In this document: positions 1 through 5,640 of the stretch, piece after piece
Layout of the letters: every line of letters starts with the position of its first letter
Position numbering within the stretch: the first letter of the stretch is position 1
Origin: an uncultured bacterium
GTDB lineage: Bacteria; Bacillota; Clostridia; Lachnospirales; Lachnospiraceae
NCBI GenBank assembly: GCA_945871045.1
Contig: CAMBUC010000052.1
Span: 1-10,246, forward strand
DNA: 10,246 bases
Reading direction: 5' to 3'
The notes under the pieces: model-generated
The model's database searches: none
The model's input: only the letters and a program-made list of their open reading frames with translations
What the model was told of the DNA's origin: nothing
Translations under genes and position numbers: made by a program

Positions 1-942
1 TGGAAGATCCTGTCCGTGTATACATGCGAAAAAGGTCTTGTGATCGATTATTGTAAGCAGACGGATCCAAAAGAACTGGCAGAGTTTGTGAGAAAGTTTC
101 GGGCAGCAGGTCTGGAGAATGAATTTGATGAGGAATTATTTGAGCGCATGCAACTGGAAAATCCGTCGGCACCGAATGTGCTGCTGCGTGTGAAACGGGG
201 AGAAACCAAATTGAGATGTCAGGGAAGCAGTGGACTGCCTTATATGCCTTTTGATCCGGAGGCAGAGCAGGATTCCGATGAAGCAAAAACCGCGGCAAAT
301 AATGATCCGGTGGCACTGTCTTGTATGGCGCATTATGGGTTGGATGAAGCCTTTGCTTACAGTATTTTCCGCGCACATTTTCTGTGGGATGAGGGACATA
401 CGAAAGATTTGTCCGGTCTCACTGCCATCTTGTATGAACAGGATGTACATGTGCCGGGCGAGCATTTTACACTGACCGGAGGAATCCAGGAGATTCCCCT
501 TGTACACCCTGTGACCGGAGAAAACTACAAGTTATTGATTGACCATATCGAGGCGAATGAACTGCCAAAAGAGCATTTGGAACAGATGAACCGCATCCGG
601 AGAGACGGCGAACCGGAGATGTTGTATCCAAAGTATTTTGAAACGGTCTGTTATTCGGTTGAACCGGAGGCAGGTTCGGATCAATTTTGCTTAAAAGCAT
701 GCGAAGAAGGTGATTCCCCCATCGCGAAAGGGAACAGTTCCGTGGCTGCTTCTTCGGTGTCGGTGATTGGCGGGGCATGTGGACCGACTTCGATCTTTGT
801 GACCGGAAGGGTGAAGCCCGAACTTCATCTGAAAAGTAGCTGTTCGCCGCTGTTTTTTAAGCCTACACCGGTGCGGGATTGGTATGTGACCTATTTTGTG
901 AAGCGGCGGGAGGATCTGAGTGTAAGATTACACACAGTTTAA
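1..942 (+). CDS. Hypothetical protein with C-terminal IGGA(D)GPTxIF motif, 5' end open
   Basis: The frame is open to the left edge (W-K-I-L-S precedes a GTG at 16), so the start is probably just outside the window. GTG 16 is the fallback, with a weak GGAAG at 2-6. Numbering from that GTG gives 308 residues. I see no signal peptide or membrane segment. A central stretch HPVTGENYKLLIDHIE (about 164-179) is followed by YPKYFETVCYSVEP (204-217) and then VIGGACGPTSIFVTGR (250-265). The last resembles the VIGGADGPTAIF signature of Na+-translocating decarboxylase beta subunits, but Cys replaces the Asp. From memory, gut Clostridia encode a family of uncharacterised proteins with this layout (HPVTG region, then GGADGPT, then a Cys/Ser-rich end), often misannotated as decarboxylase subunits. 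The protein has about 10 cysteines. No function is assigned. Transcription probably ends at the hairpin near 1042. Confidence 0.8.
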   Translation, partial: WKILSVYTCEKGLVIDYCKQTDPKELAEFVRKFRAAGLENEFDEELFERMQLENPSAPNVLLRVKRGETKLRCQGSSGLPYMPFDPEAEQDSDEAKTAANNDPVALSCMAHYGLDEAFAYSIFRAHFLWDEGHTKDLSGLTAILYEQDVHVPGEHFTLTGGIQEIPLVHPVTGENYKLLIDHIEANELPKEHLEQMNRIRRDGEPEMLYPKYFETVCYSVEPEAGSDQFCLKACEEGDSPIAKGNSSVAASSVSVIGGACGPTSIFVTGRVKPELHLKSSCSPLFFKPTPVRDWYVTYFVKRREDLSVRLHTV

Positions 943-1041
943 CAGTTTGATGATCTCTAAAAAAGCGCGGTGAATGCATTCAAAGCGCTCTTGCAATTGA
1001 TTACAGCGGCAGTGCCGCCGTTTACAGGAATGAAAAAAATG

Positions 1042-1095
1042 ATGTCGCATAGGATGAACTGCTTTTTCTTTATCCTATGCGACATTTTTATTTTC
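1042..1095. terminator. Bidirectional intrinsic terminator between the GGACGPT gene and trmB
   Basis: A perfect 14-bp stem pairs 1042-1055 (ATGTCGCATAGGAT) with 1072-1085 (ATCCTATGCGACAT) around a 16-base loop. On the + strand it is followed by TTTTTATTTT. On the - strand it is followed by a T tract, the complement of the A-run at 1033-1039. It begins just past the trmB stop codon and lies about 100 bases after the upstream + gene, so it can end both convergent transcripts. Confidence 0.9.
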
Positions 1096-1735
1096 GTGCG
1101 GCGATCAATTTGCAGATGGGATTGCCCTGAGATGAAAACTTTTCTTCATATTCGGTCATAATATTACCGACGAACATTTCCGGTGTATGGTGCAGATCAA
1201 AGGTGTGTTCCGTTACTTTCCAGATTTCGGAGGAACCGATCTCCTCTAAGGAAAAATCAAATAGTCCGCGATTATCGGTTTTAAATTCGATCGTTCCATC
1301 GGGTATCAGAATCTGATCATAGCGTGCGAAAAACTCTGAGGATGTCAGACGTCTGCGTGCGTGGCGATCCTTTGGCCAGGGATCTGAAAAATTCAGATAG
1401 ATCTTAGATATTTCACCGGGTGCAAATACTTCCGGAAGATCCGCAGCATCCATACAGACAAAAAGCAGATTTTTCGGCTGGTTTTCCGGATCGATCTTTT
1501 GGATCGCACGAAGCAATACGCTTGTGTATCGTTCGATTCCGATGTAGTTGATGTCCGGATGCGCGGATGCCTGTCCAAAGAGGAATTGACCTTTTCCCAT
1601 TCCTACTTCAATGTGGATGGGTTGTTTTTTTTCAAAATGCGCATTCCAGTTCCCGCGCAGGGCTGCGGGCTCATCAATGACATAGGGGCAGGCTGCCACG
1701 GCAGCATCTGCTCCGGGTATATTTCGAAGTCTCAT
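1088..1735 (-). CDS. trmB: tRNA (guanine-N7-)-methyltransferase TrmB
   Basis: TrmB uses S-adenosylmethionine to methylate N7 of G46 in the tRNA variable loop, in the cytoplasm. The 215-residue length is normal for bacterial TrmB. Visible motifs are the SAM-binding EVGMGKG (43-49), an acidic strand end at IGIERY (65-70), NFSDPWPKDRHARRRLT (115-131), which is the family signature holding the catalytic Asp, FKTDN (151-155), and the C-terminal TEYEEKF (194-200). The ATG start is supported by AAGGAG at 1747-1752, about 11 bases upstream. The gene is monocistronic, divergent from the carboxypeptidase gene, and ends directly at the bidirectional terminator. A TATAAT at 1784-1789 on this strand may be its -10 box. 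Identification is secure from the motifs. Confidence 0.97.
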   Translation of the reverse strand: MRLRNIPGADAAVAACPYVIDEPAALRGNWNAHFEKKQPIHIEVGMGKGQFLFGQASAHPDINYIGIERYTSVLLRAIQKIDPENQPKNLLFVCMDAADLPEVFAPGEISKIYLNFSDPWPKDRHARRRLTSSEFFARYDQILIPDGTIEFKTDNRGLFDFSLEEIGSSEIWKVTEHTFDLHHTPEMFVGNIMTEYEEKFSSQGNPICKLIAARK

Positions 1736-1762
1736 GGCGTAGTTTTCTCCTTAAAAAAAGTC

Positions 1763-1791
1763 TTGCGTAACATATTCTCGGATATTATACT
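1763..1791 (+). promoter_or_regulatory. Sigma-A type promoter for the D-Ala-D-Ala carboxypeptidase gene
   Basis: TTGCGT (1763-1768), a 17-base spacer and TATACT (1786-1791) fit the vegetative consensus. Transcription would start near 1798, giving a leader of about 37 bases before the ATG at 1835. Confidence 0.7.
1784..1789 (-). promoter_or_regulatory. Possible trmB -10 box overlapping the divergent promoter
   Basis: On the - strand TATAAT reads perfectly, but the best -35 candidate (TTGATT, complement of 1810-1815) lies 20 bases away, longer than ideal. The box overlaps the -10 of the rightward promoter by four bases, so the two promoters would compete if both are real. Confidence 0.4.
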
Positions 1792-1834
1792 AAAATAGGA
1801 AAAAACTAAAATCAAGACAAAATTAGAGGAAATT

Positions 1835-3280
1835 ATGAAAAAAAGAAAAACAATGATAGCCTGTCTTCTGATGGCTTTTCTATGTGTGATAAATTTTGTG
1901 ATTCCTGTTTCCGCAGAGGAAGTGTGGCCTGATATGCCACAAGTGGATGCGCCTTCCATGTGTGTGATGGATATTTCGACAGGTACGATCCTGTATGAGC
2001 GGAACATGCACGAGCAGAATTATCCTGCCAGTATCACAAAGATCATGACAGCGCTGCTGGCGGTGGAAAACAGTTCTTTGGATGAGATCGTCACCTTTTC
2101 AAAAGAAGCTGTATATGGTAACGAAGGCGATACTTCTCATATCAGCCGTGATGTAGCGGAACAGATGACCATGGAAGAATGTCTTTACGGTATGATGCTG
2201 GAGTCGGCAAATGAGTGTGCATGGGCGATCGGCGAGCATATTGCCGGAACGATGAAAGACTTCACAAAGATGATGAATGATCGTGCAAAAGAACTTGGCT
2301 GTACGGATACAAATTTCAATAATCCCAATGGTCTTCCGGACGAGCAGCATTGGACAAGTGTCCATGATATGGCACTGATCTCTGCCGCAGCATATAAAAA
2401 TGAGACCTTTCGGGTCATCGTCGGAACACAGTCTTACACGATCCCTCCGACAAATAAGCATGTAGATCCAACACCGCTGCATAATCACCATCTGATGATC
2501 TACCCCTATCATGGAAACCGGAATTATTTGTATGAATATGCCACAGGCGGAAAGACCGGATTTACAAGGGCAGCCGGAAGTACCCTTGTATCTTATGCAC
2601 AAAAGGGTGATATGTCTTTGGTCTGTGTGGTGATGCGGGAAACATCTCCCAGCCATTATACAGATACCAGAAAATTATTTGACTATTGTTTTGAAAATTT
2701 TAAGATCTTGCATGTCTTTGAGAACTTGCCTGATGCAGCAAAGGATGATGATATACCGGCGTTTGCAAATGTGGATGAAAATGCCACCGTGATTGTTCCG
2801 GCAGGTGCATCCTTTGAGGACCTGACTTCTGAGATCGTCTATGATAGCACAGATGAAAATGTGCTGGGTACGCTTGTATATTCTTATGCAGACCGTGTGG
2901 TTGGATCAGCAGACATTAAAATGAACGATGTGGGTTCTGAGAGTTTTTCTTTTAAAGAAATTGTCGGGAAAGAAGACGAAGAGATAACGGAAGAGACGGA
3001 AAGTCCAAAGTCCGAAGAAAAGGATGAGAAAAAGGATCAACCGGCGATTCATATAGAACTCAATGTAAAAACAATCGCAGTGGCGTTGGGACTGGTACTG
3101 GGACTTGTCATTTTACTGATGCTTTTGTACTGGCTGGTGACCCATATGTATATCATCCGCCAAAAGATAGCCGGAGTGAAAAGCCGACGAAACGAACGGA
3201 GGCGTTATCAGACGATCCACGATACGAGAAAGAGTCGTAGACGTAAGCGAATGAAGAAAAGTAAAAAATTAAGATTCTGA
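1835..3280 (+). CDS. D-alanyl-D-alanine carboxypeptidase (DacF-like, S11 family), membrane anchored
   Basis: This penicillin-binding enzyme trims the terminal D-Ala from peptidoglycan pentapeptides outside the membrane. It has 481 residues. A basic N-terminus and hydrophobic core (about 7-24) end at VSA-EE, a plausible signal peptidase site near residue 27. The S11 catalytic motifs are all present: S-I-T-K (66-69) with nucleophile Ser66, S-A-N (124-126) and K-T-G (240-242). A PBP5-type beta domain follows at roughly 293-385, then a Glu/Lys-rich linker (379-402), a membrane span (about 413-440) and a strongly basic cytoplasmic tail (442-481). The tail, with runs such as RRNERRR and SRRRKRMKKSKK, is longer and more basic than a simple anchor needs. 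AGAGGA about 4 bases before the ATG supports the start. dacF-like naming is by family; the exact paralogue is not certain. Confidence 0.95.
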   Translation: MKKRKTMIACLLMAFLCVINFVIPVSAEEVWPDMPQVDAPSMCVMDISTGTILYERNMHEQNYPASITKIMTALLAVENSSLDEIVTFSKEAVYGNEGDTSHISRDVAEQMTMEECLYGMMLESANECAWAIGEHIAGTMKDFTKMMNDRAKELGCTDTNFNNPNGLPDEQHWTSVHDMALISAAAYKNETFRVIVGTQSYTIPPTNKHVDPTPLHNHHLMIYPYHGNRNYLYEYATGGKTGFTRAAGSTLVSYAQKGDMSLVCVVMRETSPSHYTDTRKLFDYCFENFKILHVFENLPDAAKDDDIPAFANVDENATVIVPAGASFEDLTSEIVYDSTDENVLGTLVYSYADRVVGSADIKMNDVGSESFSFKEIVGKEDEEITEETESPKSEEKDEKKDQPAIHIELNVKTIAVALGLVLGLVILLMLLYWLVTHMYIIRQKIAGVKSRRNERRRYQTIHDTRKSRRRKRMKKSKKLRF

Positions 3281-3315
3281 TCTGCTTCAACTGTAAGAAA
3301 CAGACAGAATCTTAA
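3269..3315 (-). terminator. Intrinsic terminator of the leftward 168-aa gene, overlapping the carboxypeptidase 3' end
   Basis: TTAAGATTCTG (3269-3279) pairs perfectly with CAGAATCTTAA (3305-3315). A further TCTG/CAGA pair (3281-3284 with 3301-3304) extends the stem past one bulged A. Read on the - strand the hairpin is followed at once by TTTTTT (complement of 3263-3268). It begins 14 bases after the stop codon of the leftward gene, and its distal arm and T-run lie in the last codons of the rightward carboxypeptidase gene. Confidence 0.8.
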
Positions 3316-3328
3316 AAGAAACTGTGGT

Positions 3329-3835
3329 TTAACCATGTATCATGAGACGCTGGAGCACTTGCTCCAGTTTCTTTTTTTCCCGGGTATAAAAGATCAGTCC
3401 GTTGTTGGTTTTAAGTATGGTCACATATTTGTCACGAAGCGTATCAGACTGAGTGATCTGATAGATGATGTAATCCCGATAGTTCGGATCTACCGCTAAG
3501 AAAATCTGTTCACAATCATCTAAAGAGTCTACATGAGCGTCTGCATGTTCAAGCAGATAATGAAGTTCTTTATCCTGAGCCACCTGTTCCGGTGTGCGGT
3601 CAATGATAAAAAAGCCGTCTTCATCTTTAGGCATATTCATTGCTTTTACAGCACGCTGTACCTGTTTGGTCAGACTGTCGGAAGCGGGGTACAAGGCTTC
3701 AAAGTAAGTAATAAAATCCGTTGCCATGCGAAAGTGTTTGTTCTTTCCGTTTTCTAAGATTTCTGTGATGAGAATACGCCGGATCGCTTTTTCACATTCT
3801 TTGCGGGAAGGATTTTTTTTGATGGGTTCTGGCAT
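3329..3835 (-). CDS. Uncharacterised 168-aa protein, possibly a divergent ArgR-like regulator
   Basis: I do not recognise a named family with confidence. The N-terminal half (about 10-79) is helical and basic, and L-T-K-Q-V-Q-R-A-V-K-A-M-N-M-P-K-D-E-D-G-F-F-I-I (55-78) resembles the recognition helix and wing of the arginine repressor (T-x-A-T-V-S-R-D-I-K-E-L-x-L, then a DG hairpin). The C-terminal half (about 103-163) has an alternating pattern, EQIFLAVDPNYRDYIIYQI then KYVTILKTNNGLIFYT and a final helix, like the ArgR oligomerisation domain. However, the GTIAGDDT arginine-binding loop is not conserved (VTILKTNNG here). If it is a regulator it probably does not sense arginine. AGGAG with a 6-base spacer supports the ATG. 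A strong promoter with an inverted repeat lies upstream, consistent with autoregulation. The CDS is certain, the function speculative. Confidence 0.8.
   Translation of the reverse strand: MPEPIKKNPSRKECEKAIRRILITEILENGKNKHFRMATDFITYFEALYPASDSLTKQVQRAVKAMNMPKDEDGFFIIDRTPEQVAQDKELHYLLEHADAHVDSLDDCEQIFLAVDPNYRDYIIYQITQSDTLRDKYVTILKTNNGLIFYTREKKKLEQVLQRLMIHG
3350..3378 (+). terminator. Intrinsic terminator for the carboxypeptidase gene, inside the convergent CDS
   Basis: CTGGAGCA (3350-3357) and TGCTCCAG (3360-3367) form a GC-rich hairpin with a tight loop, followed on the + strand by TTTCTTTTTTT. It lies 70 bases after the carboxypeptidase stop codon and within the final codons of the leftward gene, where it encodes part of the C-terminal E-Q-V-L-Q-R segment. 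Confidence 0.75.
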
Positions 3836-3898
3836 GAGTCTCTCCTAAGTATTAAGGTTACAGTTTTACAGAAACTGCTGGATGTCAGGTAGTTACAT

Positions 3899-3946
3899 AA
3901 AGACATGAACGTCTTAGATTTTTGTCTTAAAATAATTATAAGACAA
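3899..3946. promoter_or_regulatory. Operator-like array of GTCTTA half-sites over the leftward promoter
   Basis: A perfect inverted repeat TTGTCTTA-N9-TAAGACAA spans 3922-3946 and covers the -10 box and expected start site of the leftward promoter. A further GTCTTA lies at 3911-3916, with an inverted near-match AAAGAC at 3899-3904. The four half-sites sit at 12, 13 and 15 base intervals. Position and symmetry suggest a repressor operator; which protein binds is not shown by the sequence. Confidence 0.45.
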
Positions 3947-3963
3947 TAATTATTGAAATTCAA
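3935..3963 (-). promoter_or_regulatory. Sigma-A promoter of the leftward 168-aa gene
   Basis: On the - strand TTGAAT (complement of 3958-3963), a 17-base spacer and TATAAT (complement of 3935-3940) match the vegetative consensus. Transcription would start near 3928, leaving a leader of about 93 bases before the ATG at 3835. Confidence 0.75.
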
Positions 3964-3991
3964 GTACAATTTTAACCAATCAATGACATGA

Positions 3992-4020
3992 TTGACAAAC
4001 AGAAGGTGGAATCGTATACT
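3992..4020 (+). promoter_or_regulatory. Consensus sigma-A promoter of the AbiEi-like operon
   Basis: TTGACA (3992-3997), a 17-base spacer and TATACT (4015-4020) are near-ideal. The start site would fall near 4027, giving a leader of about 96 bases. An inverted repeat TCAAT-N6-ATTGA (3980-3995) overlaps the -35 box and could be an operator; AbiEi proteins are known to repress their own promoters by binding inverted repeats. Confidence 0.8.
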
Positions 4021-4122
4021 TAAAAAAGAACCAATATTTCATGCGATGAGCGGAAAGAATCAGCATGTAAAAATAGAGCAGGAACACTTTTTAACAACAA
4101 TGAAAGAAGGGTTTTTGGACAG

Positions 4123-4743
4123 ATGACGAGAGAAGAAAAATGGAAAAAGGATGAGGAAGCGATTCAGGCATTGGTGAAAGCCCATGATGGTGTGGTAAAG
4201 ACTTCAGAATTATATACGTTAGGTATTGATTACAGAAGGATCCAGAGTTTCGTGGATTGGGGCGTATTGTTACGGGTGAAGAATGGATATTATACGTTGC
4301 AGGAAGAGAAACTGTCGGAAGATGAGATGGTGTTTCGGTTGTTTGGAGAAGATGGTGTACTGACGATGGAGAGTGCTCTTTATGTTTATGGTTATCTTGC
4401 CGTAAAACCTTCGGAATATCAGATCGCTGTGGATAAAAATACATCGAAGTCACGTTTTCATCTGAATTATCCGTTTGTGCATCCCTATTACAGTGAACCT
4501 AAAGTGCTTACATTAGGTGTAACGCAGACGGCCTTTGGCGGTGGTGTGATGAAGATCTATGACAAAGAACGCCTCATGTGTGACTGCCTGAAGTATGAAG
4601 ACCGCATGGAACGGGAAGACTTAAAACGTGCGCTGCGGGGATATCTGTCGGATTCGACAAAGGATATTTCAAAATTATTGAACTATGCAAAGGAACGAAA
4701 AGTGTTAAATAAGGTACAGAACAGGATTGGAGTGTGGCTGTAA
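4123..4743 (+). CDS. AbiEi-family type IV antitoxin-like transcriptional regulator
   Basis: AbiEi proteins are the antitoxins of AbiE systems: an N-terminal winged helix represses the operon and a C-terminal domain counteracts the AbiEii toxin without stable binding. In this 206-residue protein the helical winged-helix part spans about 10-58 (HDGVVKTSEL, then IQSFVDWGVLLRVKNGYYTL). It is followed by the family core: ESALYVYGYL (83-92), P-S-E-Y-Q-I-A-V (96-103), HPYYSEP (120-126), and GVMKIYDKERLMCDCLKYEDRM (141-162) with E-D-L-K-R-A-L-R-G-Y-L. The length is typical of short AbiEi members. AGAAGGG at 4105-4111, 11 bases upstream, supports the ATG. The gene is first in a three-gene unit behind a consensus promoter. 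Family assignment is strong. Whether it still acts as an antitoxin is open, because its partner looks degenerate. Confidence 0.88.
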   Translation: MTREEKWKKDEEAIQALVKAHDGVVKTSELYTLGIDYRRIQSFVDWGVLLRVKNGYYTLQEEKLSEDEMVFRLFGEDGVLTMESALYVYGYLAVKPSEYQIAVDKNTSKSRFHLNYPFVHPYYSEPKVLTLGVTQTAFGGGVMKIYDKERLMCDCLKYEDRMEREDLKRALRGYLSDSTKDISKLLNYAKERKVLNKVQNRIGVWL

Positions 4744-5640
4744 TTGGGAAGAAATCCAAAGAAAAATCTTGTAAAAAAGGCTGCATTGGTTCAAAAAAGT
4801 GAGGAACTGGGGATACAGATGGAGCGTTTACTGGCTGCTTACGTGATGGAGCAGTTAGCGGTCATGCTTTCCGAATCCAAACGGGGTGACCGGCTTTTAT
4901 TAAAAAATCCGGAAGTGCTGGGTCTCTCAGGTATGACAAAAAATGACAGCCATCGCTTACATTATGTTTATGCAAAACAGCCGAAGGAGGCTTTTAGTAA
5001 AGCAGACTTTACTGTGTTCTTAAAGCAGACCATTAAATGGGAAACGCAGACGAATATCGAATGGAGTTGGCGTTCGAATGTTGAGGGAACAAGCCTCATC
5101 GTAGAGATTACGGCTGTTCTGGATGAAATGCGCATGCCGGTGGAACTGATCGTCGAACCGTTGGCAAATGTATCAAAAGAGTCCTATGATACATGTTCCA
5201 CCCGTCTGATCATGGAAAGCGATCGAACCTGCAAGATAAATAGTTTTTCCGTACAGAGAGTGTTTTTTGAAGATCTGGGAGAGATCTTAACAAAACTGGA
5301 GTTGATATCGGATATGGCTGCGTATGAACGGGTGTATGAAGCACTTGGAGTCCTTTCTTTTGAGGGAAGACAGTTTCAGAAACTCATGAGTTCTTACTGT
5401 AACGAACATGGAATTGTGATGGATGAGGTGCGCTTTGGGCAAATGGAGCGTTATCTCAATTATCCTTATATGAAAAAGAAATGGAATGCTTATTTAAAAA
5501 AGAGAAGGAAAGAAATTCCTTCCTGGGAAGAGGTTTTTGGAAAGTTATGGAGTTTTCTGATGCCGCCCTGGAAAGCGGCGCTGGAGGAAATGGTTTATTT
5601 GGGAAGTTGGATCTCTGATCTGGGGAGGTATCTGGACTAA
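4744..5640 (+). CDS. AbiEii-like protein lacking recognisable nucleotidyltransferase motifs
   Basis: AbiEii toxins are cytoplasmic nucleotidyltransferases encoded after AbiEi. This 298-residue protein has the position and the family outline: an N-terminal helical lead K-S-E-E-L-G-I-Q-M-E-R-L-L-A-A-Y-V-M-E-Q-L (18-38), L-S-E-S-K-R-G-D-R-L-L-L-K (42-54), and a C-terminal K-K-K-W-N-A-Y-L-K-K-R then PSWEEVFGKLWSFLMPPW (259-276). Where active toxins show LKGGT and then R-x-S-x-D-I-D, this one reads LLLKNPEVLGLSG and has no D-x-D. The AEKL and KDxYD segments are also unconvincing (ILTKLELI, YERVYEAL). It may be a pseudoenzyme or a repurposed homologue, but the frame is intact. It starts with TTG directly after the abiEi-like stop, with GGAG at 4729-4732; an ATG at 4819 is an alternative but would lose conserved helix. 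Confidence 0.7.
   Translation: MGRNPKKNLVKKAALVQKSEELGIQMERLLAAYVMEQLAVMLSESKRGDRLLLKNPEVLGLSGMTKNDSHRLHYVYAKQPKEAFSKADFTVFLKQTIKWETQTNIEWSWRSNVEGTSLIVEITAVLDEMRMPVELIVEPLANVSKESYDTCSTRLIMESDRTCKINSFSVQRVFFEDLGEILTKLELISDMAAYERVYEALGVLSFEGRQFQKLMSSYCNEHGIVMDEVRFGQMERYLNYPYMKKKWNAYLKKRRKEIPSWEEVFGKLWSFLMPPWKAALEEMVYLGSWISDLGRYLD

Noticed and set aside
964..1018. Short hairpins AGCGC/GCGCT (964-989) and GCGGC-AGT-GCCGC (1006-1018)
   Set aside because: Stems are only five base pairs and neither is followed by a T tract, while a far better terminator lies at 1042-1095.
970..1161. Small + strand frame of 63 codons beginning with GTG at 970
   Set aside because: It runs through the bidirectional terminator and into trmB on the other strand, has no ribosome binding site and no family resemblance.
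3754..3969. 71-codon - strand frame extending upstream of the 168-aa gene
   Set aside because: It overlaps the promoter and leader of that gene, is low-complexity in composition, and reads in a different frame from the real CDS.
5568..5580. GCCGC/GCGGC inverted repeat near the end of the AbiEii-like gene
   Set aside because: It is short, within coding sequence and has no T tract, so it is not a terminator.
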